A stretch of 64,000 nucleotides of DNA from Pseudodonghicola flavimaris (GCF_030164425.1 NZ_JASNJD010000005.1:62001-126000), one strand, 5' to 3'. Shown: positions 53,511-62,801, numbered from the stretch's first letter. The notes: generated by a model from the letters alone, not told the origin. Program-made: numbers and translations.

Positions 53511-54227
53511 ATGAGTCTTGGCAAGACTGACCCTGAGGACCTTTCCGACATGCAGATGCTGGGCACTTTCATCAAACCGATGCATCGCGAAGGGGTCAAA
53601 TTCGTCGCCGCCTTCGCCGTTATCACCCTGGTTCTGTTCCTGATCTGGGACGTGCTGGGCTGGATCGGCGTCGGGCTGACGGTCTGGTGCTATTACTTCT
53701 TCCGCGATCCCGAGCGGGTGCCGCCCGACCGCCCCGGCCTGGTCATCAGCCCGGCCGACGGCATCGTGTCGCTGATCGAACCGGCGGTGCCGCCGGCGGA
53801 GCTGGGCATGCCGGACATGGCGCTGACCCGGGTCAGCATCTTCATGAACGTGTTCAACTGCCATGTGAACCGCGCCCCCGTCGCCGGCGAGGTCACCGCC
53901 ATCGCCTATCGCCCCGGCATGTTCCTCAATGCCTCTCTCGACAAGGCCAGCACCGACAACGAACGCAATGGCCTGAGGATCGAGATGGAAGACGGTCGCT
54001 CGATCGCGGTGGTGCAGATCGCCGGGCTGGTGGCGCGGCGGATCGTCTGTTTCATCGAACCCGGCACCCGGCTCGCCGCCGGCGAACGCTTCGGGCTGAT
54101 CCGCTTCGGGTCGCGGCTGGATGTCTATCTGCCGGCCGGGGTGGCGCCGCAGGTCCGGCTCGGCCAGACCATGGTTGCGGGCGAAACCGTGATCGCCGAT
54201 CTGACCCAGCCGCCGGTCCTGCAGTAG
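53511..54227 (+). CDS. psd: Phosphatidylserine decarboxylase
   Basis: This 238-residue proenzyme of the short Psd type decarboxylates phosphatidylserine to phosphatidylethanolamine at the inner membrane. A membrane-associating N-terminal hydrophobic segment is [20 protein letters not shown]. The conserved block [20 protein letters not shown] follows, and the self-cleavage site is Gly200-Ser201 in [13 protein letters not shown], where Ser201 becomes the pyruvoyl group. A start at 53551 (MQMLGTF) is an alternative. It is followed nine bases later by pssA. Confidence 0.95.
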   Translation: MSLGKTDPEDLSDMQMLGTFIKPMHREGVKFVAAFAVITLVLFLIWDVLGWIGVGLTVWCYYFFRDPERVPPDRPGLVISPADGIVSLIEPAVPPAELGMPDMALTRVSIFMNVFNCHVNRAPVAGEVTAIAYRPGMFLNASLDKASTDNERNGLRIEMEDGRSIAVVQIAGLVARRIVCFIEPGTRLAAGERFGLIRFGSRLDVYLPAGVAPQVRLGQTMVAGETVIADLTQPPVLQ

Positions 54228-54236
54228 GCCGCGCCG

Positions 54237-54974
54237 ATGCCTGAAACGCCCGAGAAGAAACTGCCGCTGATTCAGCTGTTGCCGAATATGCTGACCATAG
54301 CGGCGATCTGTGCCGGCCTCTCCGCGATCCGTTTCTCGGTCCACGGGGATTTCCCGCTGGCGGTCAAGCTGATCCTGGCCGCCTGTGTGCTGGACGGGCT
54401 GGACGGGCGCCTTGCCCGCATCCTGCGCAGCGACAGCAAGATGGGGGCCGAGCTCGATTCCCTCGCCGATTTCCTCAACTTCGGCGTGGCGCCGCCGCTG
54501 GTGGTCTACTTCTGGGCGCTGCAGGACATGCGCAATGCCGGCTGGCTGGCGGTGATGGTGTTCGCCGTTTGCTGCGTGATGCGGCTGGCGCGATTCAACG
54601 TCAGCAGCAAGTCCGAAGAGGGCAAGGGCTCCGGCGATTTCTTCGAGGGCGTACCCTCGCCGGCCGGGGCGCTGTTGGTCATGCTGCCGCTGTTTCTGGC
54701 CTTTGCCCTGCCCGAGATGCCGCGGCTGCCCTCGGCCCTGATCGCCCTCTACATGATCGGGATCGGCCTGCTGCTGATCAGCCACATCTACACCTGGTCC
54801 TTCAAGAGCGTCCGCATCTCACGGGAGAATGTGACGGTCTTCCTGGTCGCCTTCGCCGCCGTCGCGGTGGCGCTGCTCGTGTATTTCTGGATCGCGCTGA
54901 TGATGCTTTGCCTCGCCTATGGGGCAATCGTCTTCTGGTGCGCCCTGACCAAACCCGCATCAAAACTGCGTTGA
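54237..54974 (+). CDS. pssA: CDP-diacylglycerol-serine O-phosphatidyltransferase
   Basis: This 245-residue membrane enzyme of the CDP-alcohol phosphotransferase family makes phosphatidylserine from CDP-diacylglycerol and serine. The defining DGxxAR-x8-GxxxDxxxD motif reads DGLDGRLAR then SKMGAELDSLAD. About seven hydrophobic helices follow, consistent with the type II PssA. It lies between psd, which uses its product, and pmtA, forming a head-to-tail pathway from CDP-DAG to PC. Confidence 0.95.
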   Translation: MPETPEKKLPLIQLLPNMLTIAAICAGLSAIRFSVHGDFPLAVKLILAACVLDGLDGRLARILRSDSKMGAELDSLADFLNFGVAPPLVVYFWALQDMRNAGWLAVMVFAVCCVMRLARFNVSSKSEEGKGSGDFFEGVPSPAGALLVMLPLFLAFALPEMPRLPSALIALYMIGIGLLLISHIYTWSFKSVRISRENVTVFLVAFAAVAVALLVYFWIALMMLCLAYGAIVFWCALTKPASKLR

Positions 54975-54984
54975 GGCAAAGCCC

Positions 54985-55614
54985 GTGGATATCAAGACAG
55001 TCGAGACCTCCTATGCCCGCTGGGCACCGGTCTATGACCGGACCTTCGGGGCGGTCACCCGGACCGGCCGCCGCCGCACGGTGGACTTCATCAACCGGAC
55101 GCTCTCCTGCGGCGACCGGGTTCTGGAGGTCGGCGTCGGCACTGGGCTGGCATTGGAGTTCTACCGGCCGGAGCTGCGGGTCACCGGCATCGACTTCAGC
55201 ACCGAAATGCTGGCACAGGCCCGCGCCAAGGTCACCCAGCTGCAGCTGACCCAGGTCGAGGAGCTGCGGCAGATGGATGCCCGTGCGCTCGATTTCCCCG
55301 ACGCGCAGTTCGACACCGTGGCCGCCATGCACGTGCTGTCGGTGGTTCCCGAACCCGAACGGGTGATGGCGGAAATCGCCCGGGTCTGCAAACCCGGCGG
55401 CAGGGTGGTGATCACCAACCACTTCATGCGCACCGAAGGCCCGCTGGCGATGCTGGAGCGGGTTTCGGCCCCCTTCGCCAATGTGCTGGGCTGGCATTCC
55501 GATTTCGCCATCGAGACGGTTCTGGGCGAAGATGTGCTGGAAATCGAACAGCAGACCAGCCTGCCGCCGCTGGGAATGATGACCTTCCTGGTGCTGCGCA
55601 AGCGGATGGGCTGA
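54985..55614 (+). CDS. pmtA: Phosphatidylethanolamine N-methyltransferase
   Basis: This 209-residue SAM methyltransferase of the Rhodobacter/Sinorhizobium PmtA group converts phosphatidylethanolamine stepwise to phosphatidylcholine. It begins with the family MDIKTVETSYARWAPVYDRT, has SAM motif VLEVGVGTGLALEFY and a GIDFSTEMLAQAR motif II. It starts with GTG ten bases after pssA. With psd and pssA it completes PC synthesis by the methylation route; no phosphatidylcholine synthase is in the window. Confidence 0.93.
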   Translation: MDIKTVETSYARWAPVYDRTFGAVTRTGRRRTVDFINRTLSCGDRVLEVGVGTGLALEFYRPELRVTGIDFSTEMLAQARAKVTQLQLTQVEELRQMDARALDFPDAQFDTVAAMHVLSVVPEPERVMAEIARVCKPGGRVVITNHFMRTEGPLAMLERVSAPFANVLGWHSDFAIETVLGEDVLEIEQQTSLPPLGMMTFLVLRKRMG

Positions 55615-55700
55615 GCCCGGGGCCACCTGCCGCGCCCCTTGCCATCGCCTTCCCCAGCCTCTAGCCCTTTGGCAAGCGGTGCAACCGGAGGGAGGAGCCA

Positions 55701-56594
55701 GTGGACACGCGCGCAATCGCCATGGGGCTGGTCTTTGCCCTGATGTGGTCGTCGGCCTTCGCCTCCGCCCGGATCATCGTCGCCGATGCCTCTCCGTTGT
55801 TTTCGCTGGCACTGCGGTTCCTGATCTCCGGCCTGCTCGGGGTGCTGATCGCCCGGCTCCTCGGCCAGAGCTGGCGGCTGAGCCGGGCCCAATGGTATGC
55901 CACGCTGCTGTTCGGCCTGTGCCAGAACGCGCTCTACCTCGGGCTGAACTTCATCGCCATGCAATGGGTCGAGGCCGGGCTGGCCGCGATCATCGCCTCC
56001 TCAATGCCGCTGCTGGTGGCGCTGGCGAGCTGGGCGCTGCTCGGCGAACGGATACGGCCGCTGGGAATTTTGGGTCTGGCGATGGGCTTTGCCGGTGTCG
56101 CGCTGATCATGGGAAGCCGGCTCAGCTCCGGGGTCGACCCGCTCGGCGTACTGCTCTGCGGGCTGGGGGCGCTGGCGCTGACCTTCGCCACGCTGGCGGT
56201 GCGCGGTGCCACCTCGGGCGGCAATTTCATGATGATCGTCGGGCTGCAGATGCTGGTGGGCTCGGCCCTGCTGTTCGTCGCTGCGCCATTGACCGAGGAG
56301 ATTCACATCGCCCTCAGCCCCCGGTGGATCGCCGCCTTCGCCTATACCACGCTGGTGCCGGGGCTGGCGGCCACCTATGTCTGGGTGTTGCTGCTGCACC
56401 GGATCGGTGCCACCCGGGCGGCGACGTTTCATTTCCTCAACCCGGTGTTCGGCGTCGCCATCGCCGCCGTGATACTGGATGAACACCTCGGGCCGCTGGA
56501 TGCACTCGGCGTCGGCATCGTCACACTGGGCATTCTGGCGGTGCAGCTAGCGCGCCAGCCGGCCCCCGCCCCAGCCCCGGTTGGCGATGGCTGA
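55701..56594 (+). CDS. EamA/DMT-family transporter
   Basis: This 297-residue protein has ten predicted helices in two EamA repeats (FALMWSSAFASARIIVADAS opens the first; LVPGLAATYVWVLLLHRIGA and FHFLNPVFGVAIAAVILDEH close the second). These are inner-membrane exporters of small metabolites; the substrate is unknown. The GTG start at 55701 has GGAGGGAGG upstream. It follows pmtA by 86 bp and is probably its own unit. Confidence 0.9.
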   Translation: MDTRAIAMGLVFALMWSSAFASARIIVADASPLFSLALRFLISGLLGVLIARLLGQSWRLSRAQWYATLLFGLCQNALYLGLNFIAMQWVEAGLAAIIASSMPLLVALASWALLGERIRPLGILGLAMGFAGVALIMGSRLSSGVDPLGVLLCGLGALALTFATLAVRGATSGGNFMMIVGLQMLVGSALLFVAAPLTEEIHIALSPRWIAAFAYTTLVPGLAATYVWVLLLHRIGATRAATFHFLNPVFGVAIAAVILDEHLGPLDALGVGIVTLGILAVQLARQPAPAPAPVGDG

Positions 56595-56690
56595 TCCCGG
56601 GTTGCCGGAATGCGGGCCCTCTGCTTCTGCCTCTTTGCTTCTGGCGAAAACGCCCCATCTCATGCAACAAGGATGCGCAGGAGACCTCAA

Positions 56691-57134
56691 ATGACCCAAT
56701 ATTCCAAAGACCCCGCCGCCATCGCCGCCCTGTCGCCTGAGGAATTCTTCGTCACGCAGCAAAGCGGGACGGAGCGTCCGGGCACCGGCAAGCTGCTCTA
56801 TAACAAGGCGCCGGGTATCTATGTCGACGTCGTCTCGGGCGAACCGCTGTTCGCCTCGGCCGACAAATACGAATCCGGCTGCGGCTGGCCCAGTTTCACC
56901 AAACCTATCGAACCGGCCCATGTCGTCGAGCTGCAGGACCACAGCCATGGCATGATCCGCACCGAAGTCCGGTCGAAGCATGGCGACAGCCATCTGGGCC
57001 ACGTGTTCCCCGACGGGCCGCTGGATCGCGGCGGGCTGCGCTATTGCATCAATTCCGCCTCGCTGCGGTTCATCCCCCGCGAGGAGATGGAGGCCGAGGG
57101 CTATGGCGCCTATCTGGACCAGGTGGAGGGATAA
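56691..57134 (+). CDS. msrB: Peptide-methionine (R)-S-oxide reductase
   Basis: This 147-residue enzyme reduces methionine-R-sulfoxide in proteins. The catalytic Cys lies in [13 protein letters not shown]; other family blocks are [13 protein letters not shown] and [15 protein letters not shown]. The CxxC pairs that bind a structural zinc in many MsrB are absent, so it is the zinc-free form. The start ATG at 56691 has AGGAGACC upstream; an in-frame upstream start is unsupported. msrA begins four bases after its stop. Confidence 0.95.
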   Translation: MTQYSKDPAAIAALSPEEFFVTQQSGTERPGTGKLLYNKAPGIYVDVVSGEPLFASADKYESGCGWPSFTKPIEPAHVVELQDHSHGMIRTEVRSKHGDSHLGHVFPDGPLDRGGLRYCINSASLRFIPREEMEAEGYGAYLDQVEG

Positions 57135-57138
57135 GAGA

Positions 57139-57648
57139 ATGGCCACGACCGAACGCGCCGTGCTGGCAGGCGGCTGTTTCTGGGGCATGCAGGATCTGAT
57201 CCGACGGCTGCCCGGAGTGGTATCGACCCGGGTGGGCTATACCGGTGGCGACGTGCCCAATGCCACCTATCGCAACCATGGCACCCACGCCGAGGGCATC
57301 GAAATCCTGTTCGACCCCGACCGCATCAGCTATCGCCAGATCCTGGAAGTGTTCTTTCAGATCCACGACCCGACCACGCCGAACCGGCAGGGCAACGACA
57401 TCGGACTCTCCTACCGGTCGGCCATCTACTATGTCGATGAAACGCAGAAGGCCGTGGCAGAAGACACCATCGCCGATGTCGATGCCTCCGGTCTCTGGCC
57501 CGGAAAAGTGGTGACCGAGGTCGAGCCGGTAGGCGATTTCTGGCAAGCCGAGGAAGAGCATCAGGACTATCTGGTGAAACATCCCAACGGCTATACCTGC
57601 CATTTCCCCCGCCCGAACTGGGTGTTGCCGAAACGCGCGGCCTCCTGA
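57139..57648 (+). CDS. msrA: Peptide-methionine (S)-S-oxide reductase
   Basis: This 169-residue enzyme reduces methionine-S-sulfoxide. The catalytic motif GCFWG is in [14 protein letters not shown]. The substrate-binding [19 protein letters not shown] and [20 protein letters not shown] are standard. The start at 57139 is set by the family N-terminus; open frame further upstream overlaps msrB. Together with msrB it repairs both stereoisomers. Confidence 0.96.
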   Translation: MATTERAVLAGGCFWGMQDLIRRLPGVVSTRVGYTGGDVPNATYRNHGTHAEGIEILFDPDRISYRQILEVFFQIHDPTTPNRQGNDIGLSYRSAIYYVDETQKAVAEDTIADVDASGLWPGKVVTEVEPVGDFWQAEEEHQDYLVKHPNGYTCHFPRPNWVLPKRAAS

Positions 57649-57671
57649 ACCGGGCCCGGGAGGACCGCCTG

Positions 57672-58280
57672 TCAGGTGTCGGCTCCCGCCGCATGCAGTT
57701 TCTCGACGATCTGCCGGGGCAGCCTGGTCCGCACCGGGCGCCCCATCACCTCGATCAGGACGCTCAGGCAATCGCCCTCATCCAGCCGGTCCACCACGGT
57801 GATGAAATCGGCGAAGGGCCCCGAAAGAATGCGGATGCGGTCCCCTTCACACAGGTCCCCCGGCCGGGCAATCACCCCGCTGGCGTCGCATCGCGCCATC
57901 AGTCCGGCCATGAAGGAGGACGGCAGCGGCAACGGGCGGCGGGGATCGCCGACGATCAGCCGGGCGATGCCCCGGGTGGCATTGATCGCCTGCCAACGCT
58001 GCTGCTCCGGCACGAATTGCACGAAGACATAGCCCGGGAACACCGGTCGCGGTGCGGTGGCTGTCTTGCCTTTCTGGCCCCCCGCCACCGCCAGCCGTGG
58101 GGCGAATCCCCGAAATCCCTGACGGGACAGATGTCGCAGCGCCAACGCCAGGCCATTGGGTTTCAGTTGAGCAACGTACCAGTTCTGCGCCCCCAGACCC
58201 ACGCTTTCCAATAGGGAGCGGCGCTGCAAGGTCGGCCCGGCTTCCGGTGCAATCGGCGCGGCCCCATGCTCTGCAGTCAT
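57672..58280 (-). CDS. NusG/RfaH-like specialised transcription elongation factor
   Basis: This 202-residue protein has the N-terminal NGN domain (about 30-130: NWYVAQLKPNGLALALRHLS, RPVFPGYVFVQFV, INATRGIARLIVGDP), which binds RNA polymerase. The C-terminal KOW domain (about 140-195) has LCEGDRIRILSGPFADFITV. It is a NusG paralog of the RfaH/ActX class, not the housekeeping NusG, which would be next to secE and ribosomal genes. It lies at the edge of the exopolysaccharide locus, so a role as a locus-specific antiterminator is inferred. It is convergent with msrA. Confidence 0.85.
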   Translation of the reverse strand: MTAEHGAAPIAPEAGPTLQRRSLLESVGLGAQNWYVAQLKPNGLALALRHLSRQGFRGFAPRLAVAGGQKGKTATAPRPVFPGYVFVQFVPEQQRWQAINATRGIARLIVGDPRRPLPLPSSFMAGLMARCDASGVIARPGDLCEGDRIRILSGPFADFITVVDRLDEGDCLSVLIEVMGRPVRTRLPRQIVEKLHAAGADT

Positions 58281-58362
58281 GCCGAGTCCTCCCTCTTGCC
58301 GGGTCAGTCATCCAGGGCTGTCGGATTTCACATACCCACCCCGGTCCCTGCCACCGTGGTTG

Positions 58363-58671
58363 CTACCGGGTGGTCGTGGTACTGGTCGTGCTGGAAGACG
58401 AGCCGCTGCTGATGACCGCGGTCGTGGCCACCAGCCCGAGCCCGACCACCGGCGCCAGCGTCCCGATCAACGCCCCGCCGGCCAGCCCGGCGCCCGCTGC
58501 TCCGGCCCCGGCTGCGGCCCCACCGCTGGCAACCCCCGCCGCGGAGCCACTGCCTCCGCCCACGGCGCCCGTGCCGGCCCCGGCACCCGGGGGAGCGGCG
58601 AAAACGGCTCCGGCGCAGGTGGTTGCCAGGAGGCCAGAAATGAGACCTGTGAAATATTTTCTTTTACACAT
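58363..58671 (-). CDS. YjbE-like small secreted Gly/Ala/Ser/Thr-rich protein
   Basis: This 102-residue protein begins with a Sec signal peptide (KYFTGLISGLLATTCAGAVFA). A Gly/Ala-rich low-complexity stretch (27-70), a hydrophobic segment (GTLAPVVGLGLVATTAVISS) and a Ser/Thr-only tail ending TTSTTTTR follow. The pattern recalls YjbE of the E. coli yjbEFGH exopolysaccharide operon. GGAGG sits five bases before the ATG at 58671. It points away from yjbH but shares the AT-rich upstream region. The function is unknown. Confidence 0.65.
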   Translation of the reverse strand: MCKRKYFTGLISGLLATTCAGAVFAAPPGAGAGTGAVGGGSGSAAGVASGGAAAGAGAAGAGLAGGALIGTLAPVVGLGLVATTAVISSGSSSSTTSTTTTR

Positions 58672-59417
58672 CGAAACCTCCGAATATCACACAGCAAATC
58701 ATTTCATTGCCTATCCAGAAGCCTACGGGAACGGAAATTCATTTCAAGACAGTTTCCTTTTCGGCCACGGAATTTCCAGACCAACGCGATAACGGGAAAA
58801 ATTAACCAACTGCTCTCTGCTGCCTCCCAATCCGACCGCCTCAGTTAAGTTGGCCTGAAATGGCTCAATCCTTTCATTTAGATATTGAAATCCTGCCCAG
58901 AGATCCTGCAACCCCCTAAGGTCTCACAGCCCATCTCCGCCGGAAAATCCTAACACGAGACCCACTAACATCATCATTATGATTATGTGGGTCACCAAAT
59001 TTCAGGATACCGCACAGGATGCCTGCATCGAATAAAAGGGCAAAATGGGAAGCCCAAAAAGAAAAATCAGCGAGATGTCAAATTTTCTACCATAGATAGA
59101 TTGACTCGCAGGCCAATCTCCCAAGAATGGTGATGGAATCTTTTTTCCGAGGCGACGCCCTGCTCGCCTTTCCCAAGGCGGTCGATTCTCAGGATGCCAC
59201 TGCCAGAAGGCGCGGAGCAAGCGACCTTCGATGCGGTAGCCGTTGTCCAGTGGATGCAGACGCCTTTCCAGACAGACGTGTCATCAACAGCCTGATCACC
59301 TTTGGAGGCGAGGACGGCTCAGGGCGATGCGGCGATGCGGCGATGCAAGAACTCTTTCAAAACAAATAAATAACAGCCCAAACCCGGGTAATGGAACGCG
59401 CAGAGGGGGCGCAACAG
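58672..59417. other. Long AT-rich intergenic segment of the exopolysaccharide locus
   Basis: About 745 bp lie between two divergent genes and hold no gene I can support. Positions 58672-59100 are clearly AT-richer than the rest of the window; 59127-59370 is more GC-rich and has an open frame without recognisable features. A dyad symmetry lies at 58959-58993 and about three copies of an 8-bp unit GCGATGCG at 59324-59346. Confidence 0.5.
58959..58993. promoter_or_regulatory. Nested inverted repeat in the exopolysaccharide regulatory region
   Basis: The outer arms GACCCAC (58959-58965) and GTGGGTC (58987-58993) enclose inner arms ATCAT (58970-58974) and ATGAT (58979-58983). The 35-bp dyad is AT-rich inside with GC-rich ends and lies between the divergent yjbE-like and XRE genes, a likely operator or hairpin. 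Confidence 0.45.
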
Positions 59418-59825
59418 ATGAAAAGCTATTCGCTCAAACACATGACGAACGGGGCAACCAATGGCCATGCGCGGCCGCAGGAACCGCCGCGCGGGCAAAC
59501 GACGCCGAAGCTTTCCGGCAAACAGATGCGGGCCGCGCGCGGGGTGTTGAAGTGGTCGGTGCGCGACCTGTCGCTGATCACCGGCATCGGCACCGCCACG
59601 ATCAACCGGTACGAACTGGTCGAAGGGGTGCCGCCGGCGCGGCGGGGCTATCTGGAGCGGATCAGCCGAGCCTTCGAGGCCGAGGGAGTGAATTTCGTCG
59701 AAACCGATGGAAACTGGGTCGGCATCATCTTCCAGGTCTCCGAGCCGCGCCAGGACTCTCCCGGCACCACGATGGATCGCGCCAGGGCGATGCCCTCGTC
59801 GCCACAGCAAGCGGTCAAACGCTGA
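59418..59825 (+). CDS. XRE-family HTH regulator of the exopolysaccharide locus
   Basis: This 135-residue protein has a central helix-turn-helix (about 35-90: MRAARGVLKWSVRDLSLITG, then GTATINRYELVEG) and a following helix (RRGYLERISRAFEAEGVNFV). The N-terminal 35 and C-terminal 30 residues look disordered. MKSYSLKHM at 59418 is preferred to ATG 59391 because a GAGGGGG site lies about nine bases upstream. It directly precedes yjbH, so local regulation is inferred. Confidence 0.78.
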   Translation: MKSYSLKHMTNGATNGHARPQEPPRGQTTPKLSGKQMRAARGVLKWSVRDLSLITGIGTATINRYELVEGVPPARRGYLERISRAFEAEGVNFVETDGNWVGIIFQVSEPRQDSPGTTMDRARAMPSSPQQAVKR

Positions 59826-59832
59826 AGTAGCA

Positions 59833-59887
59833 TGAGGCGGGGAAATGAGGGTGATTTAGTCAGATAACCCAGATTCGCCCCGCCTCA
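59833..59887 (+). promoter_or_regulatory. Long hairpin between XRE gene and yjbH
   Basis: TGAGGCGGGG (59833-59842) and CCCCGCCTCA (59878-59887) are perfectly complementary over 10 bp. The 35-base loop contains an inner GGGT/ACCC pair. It begins seven bases after the XRE stop and no T-run follows. It could be an attenuator or Rho-type terminator in the leader of the yjbH operon. The remaining 182 bp to yjbH are AT-rich and empty. Confidence 0.5.
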
Positions 59888-60069
59888 CGATCCAAATTAT
59901 ATCAATTCACCACGTGATTTTAATTATCGACATATATGGGGTTTATTTTTTCAAATCGTGGAAATACGAATTCAGTTATAGAGGATTGCAACAACAGAAC
60001 AGGAGATCATTGAAACCGCACCAGCCCACACAAACCCAAAACCTACATTACGATTAATATGGATTTGCG

Positions 60070-62211
60070 ATGGTATCCTGCTCCGGTTTACATCGGGGGG
60101 TTGTTTTTTCCCTGCTCCTGACGGCAATTGCGACACCCAATCGCCTCTGGGCGGAGGTCGATAGTACTTACAATACATATGGATACCCCGGCCTGATCGA
60201 CATGCCTGCAGCGGTCAGCCCGCCCGATGCAGAGCTTGCGCTCAGTTTCAGCCATTTCCACAACAATACCCGCAGCACGCTGACCTTTCAGTTTCTCCGG
60301 CGGCTGTCTGCAAGCTTTCGCTATGCCAGCATTCAGAACACCCATCTGACCTCCGCCACCGGCGCGCCGGTCATCCATTTCCGCTTCGATCGCAGCTTTT
60401 CCCTGCACTACAGGTTCAGGGATGAGACCCCGCGTTGGCCGGCACTGGCAGTCGGGTTGAACGACATCATCGGCACCGGCGTCTATGCCTCCGAATATGT
60501 TGTCGCGACCAAGACGCTGCGCCACAATGTGCGGGTCACCGGCGGCATCGGCTGGGGCCGGCTGGGCAGCATGAACGGCTTCAGCAACCCGCTGGGCCTG
60601 TTCGGCAGCAACTGGAGACACCGCCACCAGATGGATCTGGATGCGGATACCGGCGGAGAGCTGAAGCTGGGTGATCTGTTTCACGGCGATGCGGCGTTTT
60701 TCGGCGGGGTCGAGTGGCAGGCGACGCCACGGCTGAAGCTGATCGCCGAATATTCCTCGGACAGCTATGACAGCGAGGACGGCACCACGTTCGACCGCCG
60801 TATCCCGCTGAACATCGGCGCGGTCTATCGGCTGCGGCCGATGACGACGCTGGCGGTCAATTACCTCTACGGCTCGGAACTCGGCGTGCAGCTGTCGATG
60901 GCCCTGAACCCCAAGCAGCCCCCGTTTTCCGGCGGTCGCGATCCGGCCCCGCCGCCGGTGGTGGCCCGCGGCACCCCCGCGGCAGAGCTGCTGGAGGTGA
61001 GCGTGGCGGAGGCCGACAAACCGGCGCTGGAGACCCGGCTGCGCGATGCGCTTGCGGCGCAGTCCATCGAACTGCGCGGCTTCTCCCTGACGCCCACCAT
61101 CGCCCGTGTGGTGATCAGCGGCGGCGCCCCCAACAAGACGGCGCAGAACATCGGTCGCACCGCCCGTATCCTCACGGCGATCCTGCCGACGCAGATCGAA
61201 ACCTTTGAACTGATCCCTCTCTCTCACGGGCTGGCACCCAGCCAGGTGACCCTGCAGCGCCGGACGCTGGAACGCGAGGAATTCGCGCTGGACGGCAGCT
61301 GGGCCAGCTATGCCCAGGCCCGGATCGCCCCGGCAGAGGCTGCCGCGCTCCCGCCCGAAACGTCTTTCAAGCGCTTTCGCCCACACATCGGGGTCTATCT
61401 GCAGCCGGCGTTCTTCGATCCGGACGAGCCGTTGCGCGCCGATTTCGGGCTGCAGGCCAGCGCGCAATTCGAACCCAGGCGCGGGCTGATCTTTTCCGGC
61501 AGCCTGCGCAAGAAGCTGATCGGCACCCTAGATCAATCGACCCGCACCTCGGATTCGGTGCTGCCGCATGTGCGCAGCGACGGCTATCTTTATGATCGCG
61601 ATGGCGATCCGGCGATCCCCGAACTAACCGCGGCCTATTACTTCCAGCCCGGGGACGACCTCTTCGGGCGGATGACCCTGGGCTATCTCGAACCGATGTT
61701 CGGCGGCCTGTCGACCGAGCTGCTCTGGAGCCGAAACGACAGCAATTTCGCTGCCGGGATCGAGCTCAATTACGTGCAACAGCGCGATTTCGACCAGCTG
61801 TTCGGCTTTCAGGACTACAAGATCGTCACCGGCCATGTCTCTGGCTACTGGTCGCTGCAGGGCGGTTTCGACCTGCAACTGGATGTCGGCCGCTATCTGG
61901 CCGGCGACTGGGGGTCCACCATCACGGTGGAGCGAACCTTTCGCAACGGCTGGCGGCTGGGCGCCTTCGCCACCTTCACCGACGTCTCCTTCGAGGATTT
62001 CGGCGAAGGATCGTTCGACAAGGGGCTGATGCTGACCATCCCGGTCGGCTGGGTGTCTGGCGATTCCACCCAGGAAAATTACGCCACCGTGATCCGGCCG
62101 CTGCAACGCGATGGCGGCGCCCGGCTGAAGGTCGCCGGCCGCCTGCACGAAGTTCTGCGAGCGCATCAGCGCCCGGGGCTGAAAAACGGCTGGGGGCGGT
62201 TCTGGCGATGA
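60070..62211 (+). CDS. yjbH: YjbH-family outer-membrane exopolysaccharide protein
   Basis: This 713-residue protein has an N-terminal signal peptide (GVVFSLLLTAIATPNRLWA) and begins the mature part with YNTYGYPGLIDMPAA, the strong YjbH/GfcD family signature. The body alternates amphipathic beta-strands typical of outer-membrane barrels, for example LALSFSHFHNNTRSTLTFQF and GRMTLGYLEPMFGGLSTELL, with a central soluble alpha/beta part (290-390). Members are needed for secretion of certain exopolysaccharides. It overlaps the lipoprotein gene by four bases. Confidence 0.92.
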   Translation: MVSCSGLHRGVVFSLLLTAIATPNRLWAEVDSTYNTYGYPGLIDMPAAVSPPDAELALSFSHFHNNTRSTLTFQFLRRLSASFRYASIQNTHLTSATGAPVIHFRFDRSFSLHYRFRDETPRWPALAVGLNDIIGTGVYASEYVVATKTLRHNVRVTGGIGWGRLGSMNGFSNPLGLFGSNWRHRHQMDLDADTGGELKLGDLFHGDAAFFGGVEWQATPRLKLIAEYSSDSYDSEDGTTFDRRIPLNIGAVYRLRPMTTLAVNYLYGSELGVQLSMALNPKQPPFSGGRDPAPPPVVARGTPAAELLEVSVAEADKPALETRLRDALAAQSIELRGFSLTPTIARVVISGGAPNKTAQNIGRTARILTAILPTQIETFELIPLSHGLAPSQVTLQRRTLEREEFALDGSWASYAQARIAPAEAAALPPETSFKRFRPHIGVYLQPAFFDPDEPLRADFGLQASAQFEPRRGLIFSGSLRKKLIGTLDQSTRTSDSVLPHVRSDGYLYDRDGDPAIPELTAAYYFQPGDDLFGRMTLGYLEPMFGGLSTELLWSRNDSNFAAGIELNYVQQRDFDQLFGFQDYKIVTGHVSGYWSLQGGFDLQLDVGRYLAGDWGSTITVERTFRNGWRLGAFATFTDVSFEDFGEGSFDKGLMLTIPVGWVSGDSTQENYATVIRPLQRDGGARLKVAGRLHEVLRAHQRPGLKNGWGRFWR

Positions 62212-62801
62212 CAAAATGGCCGCTGATCCTGATCGCCCTGCTCTGCGGCTGCAGCCGCCCCGCCATGCCGGACCTGCGTCAGCAGATCACCCGCGCACAG
62301 ATCGACGCCGCCGGCCAGCCGCTGCTGCTGGTGGAAATCCCCGCGTTGCGGAATGCCGCAACGTTGGCCCCCCGCAGCCGGACTGGCGGGGTTACCACCT
62401 GGCGATCGCGCGACGATGTCAGCCTGTCGTTCCGCGACGGGCTGGTCGTCGCCACCCGGCGGCTTGGCGACGATCTGATGAGCGCCGAGATCGAAAACAG
62501 CTTGCGGCTGCTGCGCGGCCAGACCGACGCCGGGTATGTCCCCCGCTTTCACAGCTATCTCGACGGCGAATATCAGACCCTGTTCCGAAGTTTCCAGTGC
62601 CGCGCCGGATCCCGCCGGCCGGAGCGGATCGAGGTGATGGGTCGCCCCCATGCCTCCACCCGGATCGAGGAGGAGTGCCGCGGCCCTGATCTGCGCTTCA
62701 CCAATATCTACTGGCGCGGGGCGGATGGAACGATCTGGAAATCCCGGCAATGGATCAGCCCCCGGGTCGGCTACGCCGAAATCGAAAGGCTGCACAGATG
62801 A
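62208..62801 (+). CDS. yjbF: YjbF-family (GfcB-like) lipoprotein
   Basis: This 197-residue protein begins MTKWPLILIALLCGC, with lipidation Cys15 in the LCGC lipobox. The mature domain has GGVTTWRSRDDVSLSFRDGL, TRRLGDDLMSAEIENSL and a C-terminal FTNIYWRGADGTIWKSRQWI, consistent with the YjbF/GfcB family. It is an outer-membrane lipoprotein partner of YjbH in exopolysaccharide export. Both ends overlap neighbours by four bases, so the yjbH-yjbF-wza block is translationally coupled. A YjbG/GfcC homologue is not visible between them. Confidence 0.88.
   Translation: MTKWPLILIALLCGCSRPAMPDLRQQITRAQIDAAGQPLLLVEIPALRNAATLAPRSRTGGVTTWRSRDDVSLSFRDGLVVATRRLGDDLMSAEIENSLRLLRGQTDAGYVPRFHSYLDGEYQTLFRSFQCRAGSRRPERIEVMGRPHASTRIEEECRGPDLRFTNIYWRGADGTIWKSRQWISPRVGYAEIERLHR

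Noticed and set aside
59127-59369. An 80-codon open frame before the XRE gene
   Set aside because: It has no Shine-Dalgarno, no recognisable domain and an internal 8-bp tandem repeat. It could be an eroded gene but cannot be supported.
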